From Isoetes taiwanensis (taxonomy: Eukaryota; Streptophyta; Lycopodiopsida; Isoetales; Isoetaceae), in NCBI GenBank assembly GCA_021234155.1, contig JAJEKV010000062.1:6788432-6852431 (forward strand): DNA of 64,000 nt, read 5' to 3'. A program made the position numbers and the translations under genes. Positions 45,665 to 56,441 of this stretch are shown here, piece by piece. The stretch's first letter is position 1; the number at the start of each line of letters is the position of its first letter. The notes below the pieces were generated by a model. The model was not told the origin of the DNA and did no database searches. It was given only the letters and a program-made list of their open reading frames with translations.

Positions 45665-46041
45665 TGAAAACAAGTGCGCTTCTAGCTCCATTCATTGAAT
45701 TTTTCAACTGCCTTTCGTGATCATGAAAATTTTCTCCCAGAATATCTATCTGCTGCTTGAATTTTGTGAATTTGCTTTCAACAAGAGCTTTTGTGAGGAT
45801 GTCTCACGTCTGATTTGATGTGTGAACATAACTCATCTGTATATAACCTTTAGCTGCTAAATCCCTTATAAAAATGAACATTCAGTTCAATGTGTTTGGT
45901 CTTGTCATTTGGATTTTTGACAATGGCCATGCAACTCTGACTATCAGTGAAAATATGTGTTGGTTTTTCTTGAACACAATCCAACTCATTCATTAGCCTT
46001 CTTAACCATGCAATCTCTTTGGCAAACTGTGGATGCAACAC
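45665..46041 (-). pseudogene. Copia RNase H and C terminus
   Basis: Frame 46,041-45,850 has 'EIAWLRRLMNELDC' and 'IFTDSQSCMAIVKNPNDKTK' followed by HIELNVHF, the RNase H core of copia elements with its catalytic Asp in TDSQS. In shifted frames the typical tail follows ('SYVHTSNQT', 'DILTKALVESKFTKFKQQI'), ending at a stop near 45,665, just before the polypurine tract. Frameshifts at about 45,850 and 45,800 prevent an intact product. Confidence 0.85.
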
Positions 46042-46175
46042 ATACTCACTTCAATTTGTGGACATTGCTATGGCTTTCTTTTTTGTTCTCCATGCTATAG
46101 TGCCACCTCCTAACATTACTACATATCCCGAGGTAGACTTTCTCGCAACTTAAATCTCCTCCCCAACAAAGATCA

Positions 46176-46935
46176 CTAAAAAGCCTCCATGGTCAAGTTT
46201 GTTGAATTGTAAGTTAGGCCATTGTTCATAGTACCTTTTAAGTACCTAAGTACCCTTTTTCCAGCTATCCAATGCTGCTTGCTAGGATTGTGATTTCTTC
46301 TGCTAAGAATATTGACAGCATATGCAATATCTGGCCTTGTGTTATTTGCTAAGTAAAGCAAGCATCCAACAAGAGCTCGATAAGGAATTTCCTCCATTTC
46401 TTTTCTTTCAGTTTCTGAAATTTCTTCTTCTGCAGTAAGCTTATGGCCTGGAACTATTGGAGTTTTAACAGTGTTGGCATGATCAAGGTTGAACCTTTTC
46501 AACATATTGTCTATATGTCTATGTTGTGTAAGCTTCAAAATCTTTTCTTGCCTGTTTCTTGTGACTTCTATTCCAAGAAAATGTTTTAACTCACCAAGAT
46601 CTGTCATTCTGAACCTGCTCTTAAGTATCTCTTTGCAATGATTCAAACATGACTTGTTGTTTGCAAACATAATGCAATCGTCATAAAGTGCAATTATGCA
46701 GTATTCTCCTTCATTTTTGAACTTGTATAAGTTACCATCATTTTGTAACTTTTCAAACTTCGCTCTCTAAGATACTTGTCAATGCAATTGTACCATTCCC
46801 CTGGGGATCAGCTTTTAGCCATATACGCCTCCTATTCAATTTCCATATTTTGTTTTCTCCTTGCTCAAAGCCAGCTGGTTGCCTGAGATATACATTCTCC
46901 TCCAATTTTGCATTTAGGATGGGCATGTTTGTTGG
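46176..46935 (-). pseudogene. Copia reverse transcriptase
   Basis: The upstream part (46,930-46,800) reads 'NMPILNAKLEENVYLRQPAG' then 'FEQGENKIWKLNR', matching the copia A-F-L-N-G-x-L-E-E-x-I-Y-M-x-Q-P-x-G-F block. After a disrupted 46,800-46,680 section, where the catalytic Y-V-D-D should be ('ALYDDCIMFANN' remains), a 164-codon frame (46,670-46,176) carries 'MTDLGELKHFLGIEVTRN', 'TRPDIAYAVNILSRRNHNPS' and 'HWIAGKRVLRYLKGTMNNGL', the classical copia RT/RNase H linker. The reading order and strand are consistent throughout. Confidence 0.9.
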
Positions 46936-47562
46936 ATAGATGTTTCATTATCTTGTTGTTGCCTTTTGCTTAGAGTTTTGTATAGTGTATGTACTGCTCT
47001 ACGGCTAGGGTCCGAATCGAAGTTGTGGCCAGCAGATTTATCTTAAGGATTTGACGGGGGAGGAGGGAGAGAGAGGCAAGTTATTTATACAACTAATCCC
47101 ACATTGCTACGTAGAGATGCCTCATTGGCGACCTGCCATGCGGAGCCGTTCCATTGGTGCCATGTGGAATTACCAAAAGTAAACCCTAACCTATAATCAG
47201 ATCTAAACCCTAACCTAGATCCATTTTTATACCCGAATCGCAACTCAAAACCACTTGCACTTCAAAGCCCTGATCAGGAAGTCGTTGCACCAATGAAGTT
47301 CTAATTGCTAAGAATCGTTGAGTAATAAATAATTAGCAATTGAAACCAATAGTTGGTAAGAGTAAGTGCAAGCTTGAGCCCAAATTCATGCATAGAATGA
47401 AGTGGAGCTCATCACCAAACACCTAGCTAGCTAGAGAGGCAAAGGGCAAGGAATAGGCATTTGGTGTAGATAAGTAGGTAGATGATCTAGGATGTATTAT
47501 ATCAAATATTAGCATGTTATATATCTTTTATAGTTATTCTATAGCTCTCGCTTCTAGTCTGT
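46936..47562. other. Unassigned sequence with telo-box-like motifs
   Basis: No gene recognised. AAACCCTAACC occurs twice (about 47,182 and 47,208), similar to plant telomere/telo-box sequence. A GGGGGAGGAGGGAGAGAGAG purine run is at about 47,056-47,075. Confidence 0.3.
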
Positions 47563-48796
47563 GAATCTTAATCAATGAACTCTAACCGTAAGTTAGTTTG
47601 CATGCTTATTAGGATTAGTTGTGTCGATGTTATTTCTCAAGTTATGGATCTTGCATGATGGTTGATCATTGTTTGCACCACTTATGTATGGGGGGAGGGG
47701 GGAGGGGGGAGGTAGAGACTGCAGCCATTGTAGACGATGCTTCTAGCTTAGACCCAATAATTCTCAATTATATATGGCTCTGTAGCGTAAGAACTCGCTG
47801 GTTCCCGAATAAGCGGATTTGACAAGGATGTATAAGGTAGGACTTGTCTCATGGTAGCCGGACCCTTGGTGTATAGAGCTTCCCCTCAGGGAGGGGGGAG
47901 GAGGATCTCTTAACGTGCTAGGCTCAATAATCTACCATTATGTAGGCAGAGTGTAGGTCCAAACAATTTCTAGGTGATTCATGTGTTGGCGGGTCTGCTC
48001 GGGTATGACAAACGAGCACGCATTTTCCTCGCACCCACTGTTATTAGCATGATGTATAATGAACAAGCCCAATGCTCTTCAACCTATTTACACAATACAC
48101 ACAAGGAGGGGTCGATGGAGTGGTGAACTCCAGCCATTGTTCTATGCCAGCCAATGCCTTGCTATATATATATTAGTTAGCATGTTGTTATTCAACAATG
48201 TGATGATGGTTGGATGGGTGCCACCTCATGGGTAACACATCATGCTATTGTTATATTATGTTTGATGCTAATAGTATATTGCTTTTGTTGTTTGTAGGAG
48301 CCTATAGAGGAAGGGACTAGATGACACCTCTGTTTCCCATGGCCATCTTAAGTACGAAGTCGGATTAAAGGGCCCATTTGTGGGCATACCTATTGGAGAG
48401 AGAAAGTCCGATGGAGTTTACAAATGCTGCCTTATGCAATCTAGAACATCACAATGGGATTAGATAATTCAAAATTATGTGTGAATTCTTGTCAAAGAAG
48501 ATGTAGGCTAGTTGAGTGCCTAAGTAATAGAGGAGCAAAAAGTTAACTAAATGACAATGGTGAAGATGTATAAGGAAATGGAGTGGCTGATAATAAGACT
48601 CTATATAACCATTAAAGTTGATATTGGGACCCTCAGATATTCATTAACTGATGATAATTGGGCCTTGCATAGCAATGCGCTAATAAATGGGTCATGTAAC
48701 ACCCTAACACCGAATGCTATACATTTGTAGGAAATTCTATCTCTGCTAATGAAAATTCTCTATCTAGCTTGCCACAATGTTGATGCAACATTATAC
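47563..48796 (-). repeat. Right arm of the 9.1-kb inverted-repeat structure
   Basis: Reverse complement of 39,668-40,936. It contains a single copy of the 245-base repeat that flanks the CACTA fragment elsewhere. Homology ends at TTATAC (48,796), opposite the start of the left arm. Confidence 0.85.
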
Positions 48797-51700
48797 AAAG
48801 CACATAGGAACTATTCTTAAATCTAGGCCTTCATCATCTAATTATCGAATGGTATCTAAGATACGAGAATGCTGCTAAACACACTTAATGAGTGTACAAA
48901 GTTGTTTGGACATAGCACATGTATTTGGCATGCTATGGCAGGAGTACTAGATTTTTATTCCATTAACTTGTAGAATCTCGAAGCTCTATGGTCACAGTCC
49001 AAATCTTTACTTAGGTGTTGAATTTATTCGCCTAAGAGTTGACAACTAGTATGGAGGATTGAATGCAGATAATGTTGATCAAACACTTTCCTTTCTAGAA
49101 ACATATGAATGGTTTGTAATCGCTAGACTTGGCATCGCCAATGACATGTTCAAAGCTTGGCCAAGATAGCATTGTTGCAATATATCCCTTCACATGCAAT
49201 GGGAATGGCTCAGAGCGGTGTACATGTTGATGCCCCATTTTTATTTTTAATTTAAACGAGAGAAACGTATACCCCCCCATGGTTGAAGCATTGGTTCGCT
49301 CTCGATTTTCCCAGTACATAGGTTAATCACATGTATAAAATGTCCATTCAGAAGCTACATGGTTGATCTTGCCTAGAAAATGATCATTTGGATATGGATG
49401 AGTGTCCAGCCCTTGATTTGATGATAGTTTCAGCATGATGAGTTCACTTGGAGGTTTAAGCATTATGGACAAGATTTATGGATCACATGGCCACAAAATA
49501 ATTTATCGTTTACGAATTTGTAAGATTAACCATAGAACTGATATTCTATATTTTAATTTGAATTGAATTGAATTGAATTGATTTTTATTGTCTGTGGAGA
49601 CCAATTGATCTATGGGACCCAAACAAGGAATACAGCAAGCAGATTACTGCTAGGATTAAAAAACCCTTGCCCCATAGGATTTTCAAGGGAAAAACTTGGC
49701 AAAGATAGGTATCTTTGAAATTGTACAATGATATATGATAATGGTACATTAAGATGTGTCTCACAGCATCGCTCGAGGACATAACCGAAAAGCGTGCATG
49801 TCCTCAAGATAAGATCCTAGTGAGCCTACCGACATTGTATCCGAAGTGCATGCAAATACCGGTTAGCCAGATCAATTGAGCATAGCTGGTGCGAATGTTA
49901 CCAACCTCTTCTTCTAACCATCTAGTACTATATGATTAAAACCAATCTTCCCAGCCTAGATAAAGTACCGCAGAGCCCAAGACAAATTTTTTCTAAAAGC
50001 TTCGTAAGAAAAACCTCTTGCAAGGTTGGAGAAGAAGAGGGAAGAAATGAAGAGAAATATGAGTATGTCACACTACTCAAAGAAGTCTGCACCTAATTCC
50101 ACAATTTGAACAAAACCTGCTTTCCATCAACCATTACAACCCACAATCTATAAGAGGAGCTGATTGTCGGATGTAAAACAATTAGTCTCAGAATTGGCTA
50201 GGCACAAAGCCCAACCACTAGACTCTTTCTCTAAAGTCTAGCTCGAGATATATGAGCATCATCCTGCTTATAAATTCCCTAGCTCGACATCTCAAATGGT
50301 TCCATGTATGATTAATAAACCTGTAGATTTTAGATCAAAGCACTCTATTCTTTACCAAGAATTCTACTCCAAACCTTTCTATTTGGAAGAAAGAGCAAGA
50401 GGAAGTAGAAAAGCCAACAATTCTTAGAGGAACCGTTATATGATTAGGCTACCAGAAAACCATCCAACAAAATTAAGCCCCTTACATTTCTAAAAAAAAT
50501 CGCTTAAACCTTATAGGCTCTAATGCCTTTTGGTACTCAAAACAAGAATACTAACTTTACCTATCGGGCCACATTAGTGGCAAGTCGGGCATGAATTATA
50601 ATGACCGCTGAAGAAATTTGAAAGACAATTACCGATAGTTGGAAGAATGAAATCCAAGGAAAAAAGCCGAAAGCAAAACCCCACTAGCAACAACTTGAAT
50701 ATTTGATCTCAGAGGTAGGCTGGAATAGTGCCTAAGGAAGAGGGAGAGGACCTTCTCTCCCCGCCACCGCCAAAGTCTGCAAGTTCCACCTCCACCACTA
50801 GTTGAATGTTGATTCACACGATCACGCATCGCTTGCTAGATTCCAAGGCCTCCCTCCCTAATTTATGCATAAGTTTGAAACCGCATTTTGATAATAGGTC
50901 ATTAGCCTACATGCCACTAATGGTATGGAAGGTTAACCTAGAGTCCCAAATTTGTCTCTAGTTCATTAAGTGCAGCAGAAAAGTCACGCATATAATATAA
51001 ATTATACTAGCGGGGCTAGGCTAGTCGCGGGCAATTATACACTTGAATTTGGCCTCTTGGTTCTAATTCCTCAATATGACTTGGGCATTGAAACCCTAAA
51101 ACAAAAAGCTACTTGGCCATATATCTTCTACAATCAAGCTCGATTGTGGCTGGTGGCTGCAGCCAGATATCTCACCCCGAAGAATTTGTCGCCAGCTAGA
51201 TTTCATAAATCTTGTTGGTTTTATAAGCTCCATTACACCTTGTTTTCGGCCGGCTCCAAACCCTCGGTAAGCCGCCTTCATACGTTTTTTTTCTTTCCAT
51301 GGAAGGCAGCCCTGCGAGATTCCTTCCGGCTCCTTTGAACCAATTCACCAAGGCCGATCTGCAAAATCAGCTCTTACAAGCAATTTAGTTATTCCGTGAG
51401 GGCCTTCAACTTAGGGTTCCAATTTCTATGCGCTACAATATGCTTTTATGTTCACGGAGAAAAAGGTAGCCAAAGCAGACCTATTATGCTACATGTTCAG
51501 ATTGCTTTTTCCACGATTATGGTTCCGTGGTTTCGTGATTTGGCATCCGCTTAATAGCAACAGTAAACACCAAAGCAAAGATAAGATACTTTAGTATTTA
51601 ACAAAACACGATCTTTGTACTACAACTAAAGCATTAATCTTTGATTGCCATTTGTAGATAATACTCCACTAGCAAAGATCCTGTAGTGCCAATGCTATCC

Positions 51701-51960
51701 ATCTCTTTGTTATATCCTGCAAGTCTCTTTACTTCAGAAAATATTTTGCCTCAAACAGAGATTCAATGTGAAATGTTTGTCATACCTTGTTTTAATATTC
51801 CATGCTTATCGTAGATGGCTTGGAAGCTACAAACTTCTGAATTCAAGTCTGCATTTCTCCAGGTTGCTTTAGCTCTTTTTGCAATCGATGCCGATCAATT
51901 TCCTACAAAAACTCTTTCCTTTTACAACCTGCTAGGAAGTTCAAGTCTATACCTAGACTT
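48797..51960. other. 3.2 kb without a recognisable gene
   Basis: AT-rich sequence with only short ORFs (the largest, 50,970-51,338 plus strand, 122 codons) and no domain I recognise. No homology to other parts of the window was seen apart from the microsatellite below. Confidence 0.4.
49561..49580 (+). repeat. (AATTG)4 microsatellite
   Basis: Four perfect AATTG units, with a related ATTTG just before. Confidence 0.9.
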
Positions 51961-52029
51961 TGTGACGACCATATGGATATTCGTATCATACGATCATTAT
52001 ACTCGTATGTACAAAAGATGGTCGTCACA
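51961..52029. other. 12-bp inverted repeat at the LTR start
   Basis: TGTGACGACCAT (51,961-51,972) and ATGGTCGTCACA (52,018-52,029) are perfect reverse complements. TCGTATCATACGA lies between them, a second palindrome. Confidence 0.85.
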
Positions 52030-52052
52030 CAGATGCAAAAGGGTAGTTTTAA

Positions 52053-52122
52053 AAGACAGGATTTGAACTCGCAACCTTCCAGTTGCGAGTCACATACCCT
52101 TGCCAAGTGCGCTACCAATATT
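52053..52122 (-). other. tRNA-like segment antisense in LTR C
   Basis: The minus strand reads TTGGTAGCGCACTTGG, like the second half of a tRNA D arm, then CTCGCAAC-TGGAAG-GTTGCGAG, then GAGTTCAAATCC, close to a Pol III B box (GTTCRANNC). A full cloverleaf does not form by eye. Copies at about 24,525-24,595 and 63,295-63,365 have GTTTAAACC instead, so the B box is less well kept there. Confidence 0.4.
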
Positions 52123-52431
52123 TTGTTGAAGACATTCCTCCATAACTTTCTCATATGTGGGACTATCTTTAGGAGATTCTAGAATATTCTAGAACCTAAA
52201 TGCATGCGATCTCATCCATTGGAGTGGCGCAATCTTGACCATCGGCTTAGATATATAAGGAGGCATCTCCTTCTTGTCGAACCATTCCGGTTCAACGCCA
52301 GTCTTGAGCCTTCTAGGCATCTGTCTCGTGTTCCTGCTTGCCTTTGGGCCATTGTATTCTTGATTCATGTTCATATATCAGATTCTTTATCCATATTGGA
52401 CGATTCCTGTCTCTATGGAGGAGGTTTCATC

Positions 52432-52452
52432 CTTATTATTATTAATAATAAT
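52432..52452. repeat. ATT-rich palindrome beside LTR C
   Basis: TTATTATTATTAATAATAAT, a near-perfect palindrome. A related run, AATAATAATAAG, is at 54,397-54,408 on the other side of the purine tract, at the end of the second LINE. Confidence 0.7.
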
Positions 52453-52579
52453 CTTATATTATAATGTTGTGTAATGGACCGCACCCTAAATCGGACGGTC
52501 GAGGATTTGATTGACCAATGGTGGAGATGATGTGTGCGTGTCTTCAACTAAAATTTCATCTTGACTATGGCTTCAATAT

Positions 52580-54348
52580 GAAAGGGAAAAGGAAAAAGGA
52601 AAAGGAAAAGGGAAGGGAAGGGGAAGGGAAGGGGAAGGGAAGGGAAGGGGAAAAGGAAAAGGGAAAAGGGAAGGGAAGGGAAAAGGAAAAAGCGATGAAA
52701 GGGAAAAAAGGAAAAGGGAAACGGAAAAGGGAAGGGAAAAGGAAAAAGCGATGAAAGGAAAAAAAAAAGGAAAAAACGAAAGGGAAAAAGGGAAAAGGAA
52801 AAGGGAAGGGAAAAGGAAAAAAATGATGAAAGGGAAAAGGGAAAACGGAAAAGGGAAAACGGAAAAGGGAAAAGGGAAAAGGAAAAAGGGGCGGGAAAAG
52901 GAAAACGATGGAAGGGAAAAAAACGAAAAGGGAAACGGAAAAGGGAAGGGAAAAGGAAAAATGATGAAAGGGAAAAGGGAAAAGGGAAAAGGAAAAGGGA
53001 AGGGAAAAGGAAAACGATGAAAGGGAAAAAGGGAAAAGGAAAAAGGAAAAGGGAAGGGAAAAGGAAAAACGATGAAAGGAAAAAGGGAAAAGGGAAAAGG
53101 AAGAGGGGAAGGGAAAAGGAACAACGATGAAAGGGAAAAGGAAAAGGGAAAAGGGAAAAGGAAAGGAAAAGGGAAAAGGAAAGGGAATAAAAGAAAGGTA
53201 AGAGGAAAAGGAAAGAGAAGGAGAAAAGGAAAATGGAAAGATAAAAGAAAATAGAAAAGGAATAGAATAGGCTTAGGGGGGAAAGGGAACGGAAAAAGAG
53301 CACCGCGAGAAGGGTAAGAAGTAAAGGTGAGAAAAGGAGAAAAAGGTAAGGGAAAATAAGAAAAGGTTGCAAAGTCTATGGGAAAAGAAAAGTAAAAAGG
53401 AAAAGAGGGGGGGGAAGGGAAAAGGAGAACTTGGGAAAAGGGAACGAGAGAAAGAGAAAAAAGGAAAGGGCGTGGAAAAAAAAGGAAAAGAGAAAGGGTG
53501 AAGAAAGAGAAAAGGAAAGCAAAAGAGCATCGAGAAAAAGGAAAAGGGAAAAGAATGGAAAAATGAGGAAAAAAAGGTGGGGGAAAGTAGAATAGACAAA
53601 GGGTAGGGAGCAAGGAATAGGAAAAGAGGAAAAGAGGAAGGAGAAAAGGGCACGAGAAAAAAGGAAGAGGGAAAGGGTGAGGAAATAGAAAAAGAAAGGG
53701 AAAAAGAGTATGGGAAAGGAAAAGAAAAAACAAACAAGAAAGGAGAAAGTGGAAAGGGGAAAAGGGGAAGAGGATGGGGAAAGAAGGAAAAAGGGTACAT
53801 AAAAAAAGATTGAGAAAAGGGAATGGAAAGAGGCATATGAAAAGCGAAAAGGAACTGAAAGGGAAAATGTAAAGGAAGGGAAAAGAGAAAGGAAAGGGAA
53901 AAAGGGAACATATGCAAAACAAAAGGGTGGGGAATGTATTAAAAGGAATGGAAAGTTGAAAGGAAAAGGGAAGCGGAAAAAGGAGAAGGGAAAACAAAAA
54001 GAGCATGAGGAAAAGAGGAGAGAGAAATGGGAAAAGAGATGGGGAAAAGGGCACGGATCAAGAGGAAGACTGGGGGAAAGGAAGAAATGGGCACATGAAA
54101 AGATAAGCAAAAGAGAACGAAAAAAAAATGCATGAGAAACGGGAAAGAGAAAAGGAAAAGGAAAAGGAAGAGGAAGGGGAAAAGGAAAAGGGAAAGAGAG
54201 TAGTGGAAAATGGGAAGAGCGGGAAAGATAAAAAAGAAAGGGAAAAAGCCGATAAGAAAAAGAGAAAGAAAAAAAAGGGAAGGGGAAAGGGAAGGCAAAG
54301 GGAGGGAGAAGGGGGTTAGAAAAAAAAAAAGAATAAAAAAAGAAAGAA
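52580..54348 (+). repeat. 1.8-kb homopurine minisatellite, (GGGAAAAGGAAAA)-type
   Basis: The plus strand is almost entirely A and G, built from AAAGGGAAAAGG variants. In the left 600 bases a punctuation word (A/C/T)GATGAAAGG recurs at about 52,695, 52,750, 52,824, 52,962, 53,016, 53,068 and 53,125, giving a period near 54 for several units. To the right the array is more degenerate. The long pyrimidine-strand ORFs here (up to 493 codons of Phe/Pro/Leu/Ser) exist only because polypyrimidine cannot form stop codons. Confidence 0.95.
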
Positions 54349-54467
54349 ATTAAAGGTTCCTAATTTATGCCCAGCAAGGCTGGGTACCATTACTAGTAAT
54401 AATAATAAGATTTATTAACGTCCAACAAAGACCCGTAGGCCATGGGACAACTCTTACAATTTTACGC

Positions 54468-55591
54468 CTACTCTCTACCGATAAGAGTATCTTTTTTCAC
54501 TATTGTCAATGTTCTCAAGGAGCTCTCTAATGAATTTTGCCACTTGGCATATTGTAGAGTATTTTTGAAAAAGAGTTGCCAAGTTCTCATGGTCCCAATC
54601 CACTTGGGAGTACTTTTCCCGAAGTGAATGGAACCGAGGGCAATGAAATATTGCATGTGATTCCCTGCTTTCAATATCCCGCTTGCATCTGATATCCTTT
54701 TCTTCCCTAGGAAGCCATGACCATCTCCCTCCGTTTCAATCATAAGATGATGTGAACCCATGCATGATTCGAAGCTATTGCTTGTACCATTCCCCGTACA
54801 TGTTCTTATGACTAAGATATAAATCAATGCCATGTTTTGCTTCCGGATTAAAGTCTTCCAAATAGTATCCGACCTTTTTCTTATCACGTAACCCAATGTA
54901 CCGCTCAAATGCTTTTTGTTTAAAATCTTCCCCAAAATCAGCCATTGTAAGATGTAATCGGTTCAACCATCGTGTTACATCCTTATGCCAGCCTTTTGCT
55001 TTTCCCTCCCTCCCAAGGCCGTGGAGGTCCGATTGCCACACATGCCAAAGATGTTCCCTCGATTCTTTTATTCAAGTATGGGGCTGTTTGTCGAGCTGTT
55101 TGGATCTCCAATGCATACGATCCACTTTCCATTAATGTAATCTCATACCCAAGCACCGATCTTTTCACTTTAAAAACCATATGCATTAATGTTTTTTGTA
55201 TTTGCTCCAACGCATTCCACTTCCCTTTTGGCAAAGACGGCCCCCATAGTTCACAAGCATACAAAGCAACTGGCATGACTAATGTGTCAAATAAGCGCTT
55301 CCATATTGGCCAAGACCGCACATTTGCTTGTCTGCCCTTATTAAGCATCGCATAGAATGCTTTCAATGCAGCTGAAATCCTACTATCAATTCCTTGGGTC
55401 CAGCTTCTCCTACCTGCATACACTTCATGCCCAAGGTATTTGTAACAATTAACCTGTTCTACTCTTTCTCTTTGATATATAACATTAGCCTCAATTTTAC
55501 CTGTCAAACCTGTTGCAAAAATCGGCAAGCGCATCCAATTGTCCTTGCATATCCTCCTGAGAATATGCTGAGAGCAGCAGATCATCGGCAA
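54468..55591 (-). pseudogene. Second LINE C-terminal region
   Basis: Frame 55,591-54,983 (202 codons) overlaps the RT end and continues with 'VNCYKYLGHEVYAGRRSW' at about residues 46-63 and 'LFDTLVMPVALYACELWG' at about 103-120, the YLG and LLYG/ACE-x-W signatures that follow LINE RT domains. Frame 55,041-54,775 has 'KDVTRWLNRLHLTMADFG', and 54,935-54,468 has a 'MIETEGDGH...' stretch with part of a CxxC-type zinc motif lost ('GKKRISDASGILKAGNHMQY'). Frames shift at least twice. The region ends about 75 bases before the ATT-repeat tail. Confidence 0.75.
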
Positions 55592-56441
55592 AAAGCAATA
55601 GCACCACTAACTCCTCATGTATCCGTGGGAATTTGCAACCTTTTGCTTGGAGAAAGCTTTCAAGTTGATCCACATATAGACCAAATAGAGTAGGTGACAT
55701 TGGGCAGCCTTGCTTCACCCCTACGTCACTAGGTATTGCCCTGTCATACCCATTGGAGTGACCACTTTTCCTTGCACATTTTGGTAGAGTCTTCCCAATC
55801 GAATGATCCATTCTTCCGCACCCCCCAACCGTGTTAATCTGTCTATTAATTTTTTGCCACGGAATCAGATCGAAGGCCTTTTGCAAAATCAATAAAGCAA
55901 AGAAATCAAAGCTTTGTTCCCGGATTTTGCTTCCTCCACTATCGTCGGCGGTGATCAAATAAACAAGAGTTCCATACCCGGCCCGGAAACCTGCTTGCCC
56001 CTTTGCTCTAATGCCATTTTCATTTGCCCATTTTGTCAGCTTAAGATCAAAAACTTTACCAAATAGTTTAGCTAGAATTGGACTTATCATGATTGTGCGA
56101 TAGTTTCCGGGATCCTCACGCCTCCTTTCTTATAAATGGGCGGATAATGCTCATGCTCCACTTCGGTTGGAAACCCTTCCCAAATTACTTGGTTAAAAGT
56201 AATGCTATTACGCCAAAATTGGCCCCCGCCTTGTTGTTACTCTCAAGCCTGCAATATCGCAAGCTTTGCCACATGCTAACAATCGGATTCCTTCCTCAAC
56301 ATCACTAGCATCTACACAAAAGTGTGCGGATGTGCATTCTGGTATCTGCAGTTTATTAGTGCCTTTAAAATAGAGATGAAGCGCATATGCATACCATGTG
56401 TCTAAATCTGTGAGAGAGATCTCTTGCACAATGGGTGACAA
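55497..56441 (-). pseudogene. Second LINE reverse transcriptase
   Basis: Frame 56,441-56,208 begins the domain ('GIRLLACGKACDIAGLR', RT block 1). A frameshift near 56,100 leads to the 197-codon frame 56,090-55,497: 'SPILAKLFGKVFDLKL' at residues 3-18, 'GQAGFRAGYGT' at 31-41, 'DVGVKQGCPMSPTLFGLYVD' at 122-141, and the catalytic 'LLFADDLLLSAYS' at 165-177 (FADD 167-170). The Asp-containing first catalytic block is altered ('FALLILQKAFDLIPW' at 64-78; the usual D-F-x-K-A-F-D is damaged at its first Asp). The protein would copy LINE RNA at the target site. Confidence 0.85.

Larger units (their letters stand above)
45632..46935 (-). mobile_element. Ty1/copia pol fragment, minus strand
   Basis: Copia RT and RNase H, followed by a polypurine tract and 3' LTR. 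The 5' end is lost: recognisable RT starts at about 46,935 and the sequence above that is unrelated. Integrase, gag and the 5' LTR are absent. Confidence 0.85.
51961..52390 (+). mobile_element. Chromovirus LTR C, isolated and 3'-truncated
   Basis: Matches the first 430 bases or so of LTRs A and B, from TGTGACGACCATATGG to CAGATTCTTT, and then diverges. It has one 79-base unit rather than two. It keeps a TATA box (GATATATAAGG near 52,247) and the best preserved antisense tRNA-like segment. No polypurine tract or pol precedes it, so it is a solo or broken LTR. Confidence 0.8.
54380..56441 (-). mobile_element. Second LINE (non-L1 type), broken, minus strand
   Basis: A minus-strand element with an RT domain, a long C-terminal region and an ATT-repeat tail (the minus strand reads CTTATTATTATTACTAGTAA at about 54,408-54,389). 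The endonuclease is missing, so it is 5'-truncated at or above 56,441. The RT differs from that of the LINE at 17-21 kb: it has KQGCPMSPTLFGLYVDQLE and FADDLLLSA. Short tandem-repeat tails instead of poly-A are known for RTE-like LINEs. Confidence 0.8.

Noticed and set aside
52548..54298. Long minus-strand ORFs (up to 493 codons) rich in Phe, Pro, Leu and Ser, and plus-strand Lys/Gly/Arg-rich ORFs
   Set aside because: Stop codons all contain a purine, so a polypyrimidine strand cannot stop. The ORFs are a by-product of the homopurine repeat.
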